Of a stretch of DNA of 64,000 nucleotides, positions 45,060-52,284 are shown in pieces (the first letter of the stretch is position 1; every line of letters starts with the position of its first letter). The position numbers were made by a program, and so were the translations under genes. Below the pieces are notes generated by a model. That model ran no database searches and was not told the DNA's origin. It worked only from the letters and a program-made list of their open reading frames with translations. The stretch comes from Sphingosinicella sp963974575 (GTDB taxonomy: Bacteria > Pseudomonadota > Alphaproteobacteria > Sphingomonadales > Sphingomonadaceae), in contig NZ_CAXBBQ010000003.1 in NCBI RefSeq assembly GCF_963974575.1, positions 248,001-312,000 on the forward strand. Direction: 5' to 3'.

Positions 45060-45076
45060 CGCATTGCTCTTGCCAA
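45060..45076 (-). promoter_or_regulatory. possible sigma-54 site before Flp pilin 1
   Basis: On the minus strand TTGGCAAG-AGCA-ATGCG keeps the invariant GG and GC at the correct 10-base spacing but differs from the consensus at several other positions. It lies about 80 bases before the pilin start. This is weaker evidence than for the psp promoter. Confidence 0.3.
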
Positions 45077-45131
45077 TTGCTTAAAGCGGCTGGTGAAAAT
45101 GCGTTAACTTTCGAAGCGATTGTTTCGGGTC

Positions 45132-45154
45132 AAAAAAAAGAGGCCCGAAGGCCT
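45132..45154 (-). terminator. terminator of Flp pilin 2
   Basis: The stem AGGCC-CGAA-GGCCT is followed on the minus strand by a run of Us (CTTTTTTTT). It lies about 32 bases past the stop of the second pilin gene. Confidence 0.8.
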
Positions 45155-45185
45155 GCTTGTTTTTTGAAACCGTCCGCCGCCATGG

Positions 45186-45359
45186 CTAGGAACTGGACTT
45201 CACATTGTTTTCGATCTTGCCCCACATGTTGGTGAGGCCGTTGCCGAAAGAATTGAAACCGGAAATGGCGCCAACGGCGATCAACGCCGCGATAAGACCG
45301 TACTCGATCGCTGTCGCGCCCTCGGACTGGCGAACCAGTTTGCGGATGAATTCGGGCAT
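45186..45359 (-). CDS. Flp family type IVb pilin, copy 2
   Basis: 57 aa from ATG 45359 (MPEFIRKLVRQSEG). It has the same basic leader, Gly cleavage site and ATAIEYGLIAALIAVGAIS core as copy 1 but a different C-terminus, rich in Asn and Ser. AAGG lies about 8 bases before the ATG. An in-frame ATG 24 bases further upstream is less likely. The two pilins are separately terminated, suggesting independent expression. Confidence 0.9.
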   Translation of the reverse strand: MPEFIRKLVRQSEGATAIEYGLIAALIAVGAISGFNSFGNGLTNMWGKIENNVKSSS

Positions 45360-45475
45360 AGCCGCTACCTTCAGTTCAAACACGGATTCAGGACTTGCAT
45401 TGTCGATGCCGCTCCGTTCTAGCCGTCAGGCGTTAACAAAATCACACAAGCCGGACTAAGCGCGGGGTTAACCAA

Positions 45476-45883
45476 ATGAATCCATTGCCGATCCGTATGG
45501 TCGTCGCCGCCGCGCTCATCGACCGCGACGGCCGCGTGCTGCTTGCCGAGCGCCCGGCGGGAAAGCATCTCGCCGGAACCTGGGAGTTCCCCGGCGGCAA
45601 GGTGGAAGCGGGTGAAACGCCCGAAGCAGCGCTCATCCGCGAACTTCATGAGGAGCTGGGCATCGCAACGGAAGCCTCGTGTCTTGCCCCGGCAACCTTC
45701 GCCAGCCACGCCTACGAACATTTCCACCTCGTGCTGATGCTCTATGTCTGCCGCAAGTGGCAGGGCACGCCGCACGGGCACGACGGCCAGCGCCTGCGCT
45801 GGGAGCACGTGAACGACCTGTTCTCGATCGATATGCCGCCCGCCGACCGGCCACTGATCGGCACGCTCGCAGCGCTTATTTGA
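45476..45883 (+). CDS. mutT: 8-oxo-dGTP diphosphatase MutT (Nudix hydrolase)
   Basis: 135-aa Nudix hydrolase that removes 8-oxo-dGTP from the pool. The full Nudix box is present, from GGKVEAGETPEAAL through RELHEELGI. The start of the protein (IRMVVAAALIDRDGRVLLAERP) is typical of MutT. Converges with the methyltransferase gene, with an 8-base overlap of the two 3' ends. Confidence 0.93.
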   Translation: MNPLPIRMVVAAALIDRDGRVLLAERPAGKHLAGTWEFPGGKVEAGETPEAALIRELHEELGIATEASCLAPATFASHAYEHFHLVLMLYVCRKWQGTPHGHDGQRLRWEHVNDLFSIDMPPADRPLIGTLAALI

Positions 45884-46667
45884 CCGGCGGTGCCCGCCCC
45901 GTCATCGTGACGATCTCGAGCTGGAGCGGATGCCGTCCGTCCGCTTCCGCAGCCGCCTCTGCCGCGATGTGCAAAGCCGCAGCGTCGGAGCGCGACAGCG
46001 GCTTGCGGCTTCGTGCATGAAGCACGTTGCTCTCCCCCATACCGCGCGCGTCGACGAGCATCGACGCGGCACTGCGATACCGGACGGTCTGCTGGTGCAC
46101 GTCCACCACCGGCTCGATGAAGCCGGCACGCTGCAACAACCCCGGCGCTTCGCGCGGATCGACCATCGGCAGAAACCGCGGCGAAACACCATCGTAGCGC
46201 GCCATCTCGGCGGCGAGCAGGCGCGCGCGCAGCGCCGCGAGCGACGCGCCGCCGACGAAGGCCGCGAGGAACACGCCGCCCGGCTTCAGCACCTGCCGGA
46301 TCTGCACCAGCGCGCCGGGCAGATCGTTGACACCGTGCAGGCTGGCCGCCGAAAGCACCGCATCGAAGCTGCCGACCGCGAACGGCAGGCGATCCTCGTC
46401 GCACATCACGCCGTGCGCTATTTTTGCAAAACGAAAACCGGCATCGGCCGCGACCATTTCGCTTTCGGGCAGCAGCGCGGCAAGACGCCCGTCGTGCGAC
46501 CCGAGATCGAGAACGCGCGGGAACGACGATCCGAGTTCGGCAAGCCGCTCGGCGAGATCGGCGGCAAGCGCGTCTTTCAGGAACGCGAAGCGGGCGAAAT
46601 CGACAGCGGCGCGATCACGGGTGCGGCGGCGCGCGGTGCGATCGAACGGTTCGATGGGGTCTGACAT
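45876..46667 (-). CDS. class I SAM-dependent methyltransferase (BioC/NDUFAF5-like)
   Basis: 263 aa. The motif I variant RVLDLGSHDGRLAALL and post-motif LSAASLHGVNDLPGALVQIR are visible, followed by the VLKPGGVFLAAFVGG block of small-molecule or complex I assembly methyltransferases. The NDUFAF5-like assignment rests on overall order (N-terminal RTRDRAAVDFARFAFLKDAL) and is tentative. Divergent from comF. Confidence 0.8.
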   Translation of the reverse strand: MSDPIEPFDRTARRRTRDRAAVDFARFAFLKDALAADLAERLAELGSSFPRVLDLGSHDGRLAALLPESEMVAADAGFRFAKIAHGVMCDEDRLPFAVGSFDAVLSAASLHGVNDLPGALVQIRQVLKPGGVFLAAFVGGASLAALRARLLAAEMARYDGVSPRFLPMVDPREAPGLLQRAGFIEPVVDVHQQTVRYRSAASMLVDARGMGESNVLHARSRKPLSRSDAAALHIAAEAAAEADGRHPLQLEIVTMTGRAPPVK

Positions 46668-46704
46668 GCAAGGCCCCTCTTGTCCGAGGGAGGCTGCAAG
46701 CGCA

Positions 46705-47484
46705 ATGCCGGGCTGCTACGACATGCCGATGGAGAGGGCGGTTTTCCAGCTTCTGAAACGAACGGGCGCGGGTTTCGTGGACCTGCTGCTGCCGCCGCGC
46801 TGCCCTTCGTGCCGCGCGATCGTGGGCGAGGACGGCAGCTTCTGCGCGCCGTGCTGGTCGCACCTCGATTTCCTCACCGCGCCGATGTGCGCCTGCTGCG
46901 GCCTGCCATTCGCATACAGCGCGGGAGACGCGGCGCTTTGCGGCGCCTGCATGGAAACGCCGCCACCATTCGACCACGCCCGCGCCGCGCTTGCATACAA
47001 CGGGGCGAGCGCCGGGCTCGTGCTGGCATTGAAGCACGGCGACCGCACGGGGCTGGCGCGCATCATGGCGGGCATGATGGCCCGCGCCGCCGCGCCGATG
47101 CTCGCCGATCGGCCCCTCCTCGTGCCGGTGCCGCTGCACACGCGCCGCCTGCGCCTGCGCCGCTTCAATCAGGCCGCGCTGCTCGCGCACGCGCTGGCCC
47201 GGCGCACCGGGCTCCGCGTGCTTGCAACCGCGCTCGCCCGCGTGCGCGATACGCCGCTCAGCCGCGGCATGTCGCGGCGCCAGCGCGCGGAAAACGTGCG
47301 CGGCGCGATCCGCGTCCGCGCGGCGGCGCGCATCAAGGGCGCGCATATCCTGCTGGTGGACGACGTGATGACGACGGGCGCGACGGCGGAGGCCTGTGCC
47401 CGCGTGCTTCGCCGCGCCGGGGCAGCGCGCATAGATATTGTAACTTTCGCCCGCGTCACCCATGATACTGTCGAACAGGGCTGA
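46705..47484 (+). CDS. comF: ComF family phosphoribosyltransferase-like protein
   Basis: 259 aa from ATG 46705; ATGs at 46666, 46723 and 46729 are in frame and also possible. The N-terminal Cys pairs (CPSC, CAPC, CACC, CGAC) form a zinc-binding module, and the C-terminal PRT domain has LLVDDVMTTGATAEAC. In other species ComF takes part in DNA uptake or recombination. It is followed by grxC, 22 bases after its stop. Confidence 0.9.
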   Translation: MPGCYDMPMERAVFQLLKRTGAGFVDLLLPPRCPSCRAIVGEDGSFCAPCWSHLDFLTAPMCACCGLPFAYSAGDAALCGACMETPPPFDHARAALAYNGASAGLVLALKHGDRTGLARIMAGMMARAAAPMLADRPLLVPVPLHTRRLRLRRFNQAALLAHALARRTGLRVLATALARVRDTPLSRGMSRRQRAENVRGAIRVRAAARIKGAHILLVDDVMTTGATAEACARVLRRAGAARIDIVTFARVTHDTVEQG

Positions 47485-47506
47485 AAAGAGCCAAAGGGAT
47501 CGCGGT

Positions 47507-47770
47507 TTGTCCAAGATTGAAATCTACACGAAGTTCCTGTGCCCTTACTGCACGCGCGCGAAGTCGCTGCTGAAAGCCAAGGGCGCCGCCTTCGAGGAAA
47601 TCGACATTACCTTGTGCGGAGGCCGCCGCGCCGAAATGATCCAGCGCGCGCACGGCCGCACCACCGTGCCGCAGATTTTCATCGGCGGGCGGCATATCGG
47701 CGGATCGGACGATCTCGCGCAGCTCGACGCTGACGGCAAGCTCGATCCGCTACTGGCACAAACCGCCTGA
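47507..47770 (+). CDS. grxC: glutaredoxin 3
   Basis: 87 aa from TTG 47507 (SKIEIYTKFLCPYCTRAKSLL), the usual GrxC length, with AAAGGGA eight bases upstream. An ATG at 47462 would add 15 residues without family similarity. The dithiol active site is CPYC, followed by GRTTVPQIFIGGRHIGGSDDL for glutathione binding. Reduces disulfides with glutathione. Confidence 0.93.
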   Translation: MSKIEIYTKFLCPYCTRAKSLLKAKGAAFEEIDITLCGGRRAEMIQRAHGRTTVPQIFIGGRHIGGSDDLAQLDADGKLDPLLAQTA

Positions 47771-47789
47771 ACGCCCCATATCCAGCCCC

Positions 47790-48614
47790 ATGACGACACG
47801 CATCGCCATCGCCCAGATGACGTCCGGCACGGACTCCGCCGTCAACGCCGCCGTACTCTCGGGCTATATTGAAGCCGCCGCAGCAGGCGGTGCGGCCATG
47901 CTGTTCACCCCCGAGATGTCCGGGATGCTGGATCGGAACACCGCGCGCCTCTTCGACAATGCACGCGGCGAGGACGATGACGTCGCGCTCGCCGCGGTGC
48001 GCGAAGCCGCGCGGAAGACGGGCATCTGGGTGGCACTCGGCTCGCTCGCGCTGCGCGATGCGCGCTATCCCGACCGTCTCGTCAACCGCAGCCTCGTGAT
48101 CGACGACAAGGGCGAGATCCGCGCGCGTTACGACAAGATGCACCTGTTCGATGTCGAGGCCGCGCCCGGCGAATATTACCGCGAATCCGCGAGCTTCGTG
48201 GCGGGTGCCGGCGTCGCGCTTGCTCAAACGCCTGTCGGCACGCTTGGCCTCGCCATCTGCTACGACGTGCGCTTCCCGCGTCTGTTCGATGCGCTGAGTG
48301 GCGCAGGCGCCGAGGTGATCGCGCTTCCCGCCGCATTCACGCGCCCCACGGGCCGCGCGCACTGGCACACGCTGCTGCGCGCGCGCGCCATCGAAACTGC
48401 ATCGTTCGTGGTCGCCGCCGCGCAGACCGGGGAGCATGAGGACGGCCGATCCACCTACGGCCACGCGCTGGTGATCGACCCCTGGGGCGACATCCTCCTC
48501 GACGCGGGCGAAGAGCCGGGCCTCCACTTCGCCGAGATCGATCTCGAACGTATCGCAGACGTGCGCCGCCGTATTCCCGTGCTCCAGCACCGCAGGGACA
48601 TCGCCGCGCCGTGA
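47790..48614 (+). CDS. carbon-nitrogen hydrolase (nitrilase superfamily), Nit-type amidase
   Basis: 274 aa. Catalytic triad residues are seen: Glu in LFTPEMSG, Lys in YDKMHLFD and Cys in AICYDVRFPRLF. The sequence resembles Nit1/YbeM amidases that hydrolyse deaminated glutathione, which fits the adjoining glutaredoxin gene, though the substrate is inferred. Its stop overlaps the next gene (GTGA). Confidence 0.9.
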   Translation: MTTRIAIAQMTSGTDSAVNAAVLSGYIEAAAAGGAAMLFTPEMSGMLDRNTARLFDNARGEDDDVALAAVREAARKTGIWVALGSLALRDARYPDRLVNRSLVIDDKGEIRARYDKMHLFDVEAAPGEYYRESASFVAGAGVALAQTPVGTLGLAICYDVRFPRLFDALSGAGAEVIALPAAFTRPTGRAHWHTLLRARAIETASFVVAAAQTGEHEDGRSTYGHALVIDPWGDILLDAGEEPGLHFAEIDLERIADVRRRIPVLQHRRDIAAP

Positions 48615-49063
48615 TCGTCTTCGACCTGAAATGCGCCGAGGCCCATGTCTTCGAAGCGTGGTTCGGCTCCTCGAGCGACTATGAAACGCAGAAAAAGCGC
48701 GGCCTGCTCTCCTGCCCGCTCTGCGGCAATGCCGAGATCGCCAAGGCGGTGATGGCGCCCGCCGTGCCCGCCAAGGGCAACACGCGTGATGACACGCGCC
48801 CTGTCCCCGTGGCGGGCGGCGAAGACACGCGGATCAAGCAGATGCTGGGCGCGCTCGCCGAAATGCAGAAAAGCATGATCGAAAGCAGCGAGTATGTCGG
48901 CGGCCGTTTCGCCGAGGAAGCGCGCGCGATCCACTACGGCGAAACCGACGCACGCGGCATTTACGGCGAAACGAGCGCGGACGAGGCGGCGCAGCTTCGC
49001 GATGAAGGCATCGAAGCGATGCCGCTGCTGTTCCCCACGCGCCCAGGCCGCACCGACGCTTGA
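48611..49063 (+). CDS. DUF1178 family protein
   Basis: 150 aa. The N-terminus MIVFDLKCAEAHVFEAWFGS and CPLCGN, a possible zinc knuckle, are characteristic of DUF1178, whose function is unknown. A low-complexity middle is followed by RAIHYGETDARGIYGETSADE. GTG 48611 is the start. Conserved pairing with the nitrilase-like gene supports co-expression. Confidence 0.9.
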   Translation: MIVFDLKCAEAHVFEAWFGSSSDYETQKKRGLLSCPLCGNAEIAKAVMAPAVPAKGNTRDDTRPVPVAGGEDTRIKQMLGALAEMQKSMIESSEYVGGRFAEEARAIHYGETDARGIYGETSADEAAQLRDEGIEAMPLLFPTRPGRTDA

Positions 49064-49101
49064 TATTTTTGCCCGCTGCCGCCACTGATGCCGGCGTGCG
49101 T

Positions 49102-49178
49102 GCCCCCGTAGCTCAGCAGGATAGAGCGACGGTTTCCTAAACCGCAGGCCAGAGGTTCGAATCCTCTCGGGGGCACCA
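49102..49178 (+). tRNA. tRNA-Arg (anticodon CCT)
   Basis: A 77-nt tRNA with encoded CCA. Acceptor GCCCCCG pairs with CGGGGGC, discriminator A, D stem GCTC/GAGC, anticodon loop TTCCTAA giving CCT (reads AGG), and T arm AGAGG-TTCGAAT-CCTCT. The reverse strand gives a short frame beginning MVPPRGFEPLA that is an artefact of this tRNA. Confidence 0.97.
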
Positions 49179-49586
49179 TTCTTCTTGCCCCTCAGGCGCC
49201 TGGGCAGCCGGTCCGACTTGCATCCCTTGCGGGATTTTTCCGATTTGAAAATCGAGTCGTTTTCGCCGTCTCGACCGCCGGGTTGCAACAGCCGGCTGCT
49301 GCGAGTTTCCAGCGCATTTCGACGAACGCATCGAGACTCCGTATCCAGGCGCAAGATTCCGCAGAATCACGCGGGAGGGCGGGGAATACGACCAGTCGTT
49401 TTTTCCTAGGGACCGACCGTGACTCGCACCCGGAACCATGTATGGGCATTGCGCCCAAACAAAGTTAGAGATTGTTAACAAACGCCGGTCAATACTCTGG
49501 GTCAAACGAGCAGAGTGGCAGCAGGCAGGGTTCGGCCCATGCACGGGACCGAATTCAAAAAATAATAATTCGCGGTGGGTCAAAGA
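49179..49586. other. intergenic region after tRNA-Arg
   Basis: A 408-base stretch with falling GC content toward its end. No RNA gene, terminator with U run or coding frame with a ribosome-binding site was found. The AT-rich part (49460-49586) probably holds the promoter of the next gene. No duplicate of the tRNA 3' end was seen that would mark an integrated element. Confidence 0.5.
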
Positions 49587-50660
49587 ATGAACAATCTGGG
49601 TCTAACGGAAAGCATCAATCCGAATGAGACCTTTGGCGTTCATAAAAATCATGTAAACAATGAAAGTTACTCTGGAATTAACGCAAATTGCAATTTTCCA
49701 GAACCCATCGAAAAACAGCCTTCCGTTAAAGCGCCGAAGCCCAAAAAAGCTCGGAATTTAAGCCAATATTCGATCAGGCCTCTGAAGGTCGGCGATATTG
49801 CGCGCGCCATGAAAATCGCCGCAGACAATTTCAGCGGCGAAGTCGGCCTCGTTGCGCGCAGCTATCTGTGGCACTTTGCCAGCAAGGTGGGCCTTCCCCA
49901 GATCACATCCATGTGGGCCAAGTGGGAAGTCCACATCGAGGAAGACGGCGAAGCCGTGAAACTCGACCTTCTCTCGTCCTTCGTTCATGGGCGCGACGTT
50001 GCGTGGATCGATCTTGCCGCACAGTCTGAAGCCACGATCGATCTCGCCGTTGCGGCGATGCGCCGTTGGCCGCGTTTCCATCGATTGCTCGTCGTGCGCG
50101 TCGAGCGCGGATATGCGCCGCAGTTCCTGGCTGCCGGCTTTCGGGTCGCGGGCCACCTTCCCGACGGGCAAGGCCAGCATATCTACCTCTATGCCGAGCG
50201 GAAAAGGCTCATCAACCCGCATCAGCCGCCCGTGCGGCTGCGCTTCAGCGGACGCCGCAGCGTTTCGTCGGACTGCGAGTTCAGCGTCGTGGAATGCAGC
50301 GGCGCGATCATCGGCCTTACCGGCATTTACGAAACAGAGTTCTGGCACGACGTCACCTGGGGCGCCTGGGGCGCCATCGATCCGGCGCGCGCGCGGCGGG
50401 ATGCGGTGTTCCAGACGCTGCGCCTGACGGAAGACCGCGCGAAACGAAACGGCGCACGATGGTTCTGCCTCGAAACGTCCGATTGCGAAAAATACCGCCA
50501 CGCCCGGCGCATCTATGAACTTTACGGTTTGCGCCCGCTGCTGACGATCCCGAACTTCTACGTGAGCGACGACGGCAAGTCCGAAAAATTCATCGTGTAC
50601 GGGAAGCCGATCAGCGAGGATATCGTTCGCGCGCCGACGGCGGTGTCCGAAAAGGCTTGA
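49587..50660 (+). CDS. GNAT-fold protein of unknown function
   Basis: 357 aa from ATG 49587 (a GTG 12 bases upstream is also possible). The first 60 or so residues are Asn-rich, encoded by AT-rich codons, and differ in composition from the rest. The body suggests two acetyltransferase-like halves: IRPLKVGDIARAMKIAADNF near residue 60 and a C-terminal GNAT-type stretch (AWGAIDPARARRDAVFQ, ARRIYELYGLRPLLTIPNFY). Target unknown; acetylation of an amino-acid or sugar substrate is a guess from the fold. Confidence 0.65.
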   Translation: MNNLGLTESINPNETFGVHKNHVNNESYSGINANCNFPEPIEKQPSVKAPKPKKARNLSQYSIRPLKVGDIARAMKIAADNFSGEVGLVARSYLWHFASKVGLPQITSMWAKWEVHIEEDGEAVKLDLLSSFVHGRDVAWIDLAAQSEATIDLAVAAMRRWPRFHRLLVVRVERGYAPQFLAAGFRVAGHLPDGQGQHIYLYAERKRLINPHQPPVRLRFSGRRSVSSDCEFSVVECSGAIIGLTGIYETEFWHDVTWGAWGAIDPARARRDAVFQTLRLTEDRAKRNGARWFCLETSDCEKYRHARRIYELYGLRPLLTIPNFYVSDDGKSEKFIVYGKPISEDIVRAPTAVSEKA

Positions 50661-50728
50661 CGGTTCACCTCGGCCTGCGCCCCACTCCCGGTCCGGTTCG
50701 AGGATAAGCGGGGGGGAGGACGGTTTCC

Positions 50729-51058
50729 ATGCACTATCTCTATCTAGCAGGCGCGATCGTCGCGGAAACGATCGGCACATCCGCACTCAGCCAGACGGCG
50801 GGCTTCACGCGGTTGACGCCCACGCTCATTGTCCTCGTCAGCTTCGCGACGTCGTTTTACCTGATGTCGCTCGCCCTCCAGCACATTCCCGTGGGCATCG
50901 CCTACGCGATCTGGGCGGGGGTCGGCATCGTGCTCATCACCTTCATCGGCTGGGCATTCCTGAAGCAGACGCTCGATGCGCCGGCCTTTGTGGGCATCGC
51001 CCTGATCCTTGCCGGGGTTGTCGTCCTGCGGCTCTTTTCCCGCGCCGCAGTGCACTGA
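50729..51058 (+). CDS. SMR family exporter (EmrE/SugE type)
   Basis: 109-aa four-helix small multidrug resistance protein. The conserved Glu13 in helix 1 lies in IVAETIGTSAL, with SFYLMSLALQHIPVGIAYAIWAGV next. The LTPTL region is EmrE-like, so it probably exports lipophilic cations with protons; a partner subunit is not encoded nearby. Confidence 0.93.
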   Translation: MHYLYLAGAIVAETIGTSALSQTAGFTRLTPTLIVLVSFATSFYLMSLALQHIPVGIAYAIWAGVGIVLITFIGWAFLKQTLDAPAFVGIALILAGVVVLRLFSRAAVH

Positions 51059-51078
51059 GTAGCGCCCCCGCGCGTCGT

Positions 51079-51099
51079 CGGAATTCTTTACAATTTCCG
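51079..51099 (+). promoter_or_regulatory. possible upstream activator site before the PEP-CTERM promoter
   Basis: CGGAA and TTCCG flank an AT-rich 11-base core, an imperfect dyad about 75-100 bases before the -24 element, the usual distance of an enhancer site. It could also be part of the transcript end of the exporter gene. Confidence 0.3.
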
Positions 51100-51175
51100 G
51101 AGCGTTTTTTTCAGCGCCGAAACGCATGGCCCGTTAACCTCGGAAAATTAACCCTTTCTTCACCTACGCCGCAAA

Positions 51176-51191
51176 TGGCACGCGACTTGCT
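51176..51191 (+). promoter_or_regulatory. sigma-54 promoter of the PEP-CTERM gene
   Basis: TGGCACG-CGAC-TTGCT fits the sigma-54 consensus in all fixed positions with correct GG/GC spacing. A transcript from about 51202 would have a roughly 30-base leader before AGGAGG and ATG 51231. PEP-CTERM genes in other genomes are known to be sigma-54 dependent, regulated by PrsR/PrsK. Confidence 0.88.
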
Positions 51192-51230
51192 TCCCTGATT
51201 ATCGGCTATCAGTTTTCAGGAGGCGTTCAA

Positions 51231-52046
51231 ATGCGCAACAAGGTTCTCAACAACGCTCTGCCCGCGATGGCACTCGTCGCCGCGGCCGGAATGTCGACGG
51301 CTGCGCAGGCAGCGCTCGTCAACACGTGGTCCTACGAAGTCACCTCGGAGTTCTCCAACGCTGGTTTCGAAGCGAGCGGCACGGGTTCGCAGTCATCGAC
51401 CCCCACGCGGATTTCGTGGAGCGGCACGAACGGCGCCACGAGCGCCATCGGTGTCACCAGCACCCCGACCTCGGGTATGCTTGACACCAACGGCCTGTGG
51501 AATCTCGCTGATCAATATTATCACGAGAACAACGTTCTGCCGGGCGGCACCAAGTCGCTGGAGAGTGCCGACCTGACGATCAAGATCGCGCTGACCCCGT
51601 TTGACCCGGCCGGTGGTGCACTTGATCCGATCGAGCACACGTTCAACATCTCGTTCATCGAGACGAACAACGCGGGTACGGGCGGCTTCTGCGCCGATGG
51701 CGGCGCCTGGGGCGTCGGCATCAACAGCGCCGGCTGCGCCGACATCTTCGTGCTCGACTTCGACTTCGGTCAGTTCGACTTCACCTATGACGGCGCGGCC
51801 TACTCGCTGTTCATCTTCGAAGATCCGGAATCGGCTCCGACGCTCGGCTTCCTCTCCAACGAAGCTTGCGCGTCGGCTGGTGTGGCCGCGGGCTGCTTCG
51901 GCTTCCTGACGGCGGAAGCCAAGACGACCTTCGCGCAGTTCGTGCTGTCGATCGAAGGCCGGGAAGTTCCGGAACCGGCAGCGCTCGCGCTCTTCGGTCT
52001 CGGCCTCGTCGGTCTCGGCGCCACGCGCCGCCGCAAGGCCGCCTAA
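51231..52046 (+). CDS. PEP-CTERM sorted surface protein
   Basis: 271 aa. Signal peptide (ALPAMALVAAAGMSTAAQAA), a Gly/Thr/Asn-rich middle and a C-terminal sorting signal VPEPAALALFGLGLVGLGAT followed by RRRKAA, exactly the PEP-CTERM layout. Exosortase would cut this tail during exopolysaccharide-linked export; the exosortase gene is not in this window. AGGAGG at 51218-51223 supports the ATG. Confidence 0.93.
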   Translation: MRNKVLNNALPAMALVAAAGMSTAAQAALVNTWSYEVTSEFSNAGFEASGTGSQSSTPTRISWSGTNGATSAIGVTSTPTSGMLDTNGLWNLADQYYHENNVLPGGTKSLESADLTIKIALTPFDPAGGALDPIEHTFNISFIETNNAGTGGFCADGGAWGVGINSAGCADIFVLDFDFGQFDFTYDGAAYSLFIFEDPESAPTLGFLSNEACASAGVAAGCFGFLTAEAKTTFAQFVLSIEGREVPEPAALALFGLGLVGLGATRRRKAA

Positions 52047-52073
52047 ACGCCGCACAGCGCTTAAAAACGAAAG

Positions 52074-52106
52074 AGACCCGGTTCAGGAAACTGAGCCGGG
52101 TCTTTT
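52074..52106 (+). terminator. terminator of the PEP-CTERM gene
   Basis: A 13-bp stem (AGACCCGGTTCAG with CTGAGCCGGGTCT, one G-U pair) around a GAAA loop, followed by TCTTTT. It lies about 28 bases after the stop and is a strong Rho-independent terminator. Confidence 0.93.
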
Positions 52107-52185
52107 CGTGTGCCCAGTCCAATCGTTACCGATGATCGTGCAAGGGGGCGTTCCCGGCACCATTTCAGAGAGATCTCAACCGGGA

Positions 52186-52218
52186 TTGACAATTTTCTAT
52201 TTGGGATGATTTTATCCC
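52186..52218 (+). promoter_or_regulatory. probable promoter with internal operator before the serine hydrolase gene
   Basis: TTGACA at 52186-52191 is followed at 18 bases by TTTTAT, a plausible sigma-70 pair. The dyad GGGAT-GATTTT-ATCCC at 52203-52218 overlaps the -10 region and could be an operator. The start of the next gene is about 70 bases downstream. Confidence 0.5.
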
Positions 52219-52284
52219 ATACAGGAAAGCGCCAGAGGATCAGCAAGATATCCGACGGCGTATGGATTTCGGCTTGGGGGGCAT

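Noticed and set aside
47462..47506. Longer glutaredoxin starting at ATG 47462
   Set aside because: The extra 15 residues have no family similarity and overlap comF; the TTG start has a good ribosome-binding site.
48961..49179. Minus-strand frame starting MVPPRGFEPLA
   Set aside because: It is the reverse complement of the tRNA-Arg gene, a well-known annotation artefact.
49102..49586. tRNA-Arg as attachment site of a mobile element
   Set aside because: No integrase, no duplicate of the tRNA 3' end and no phage genes were seen downstream; the following genes look chromosomal.
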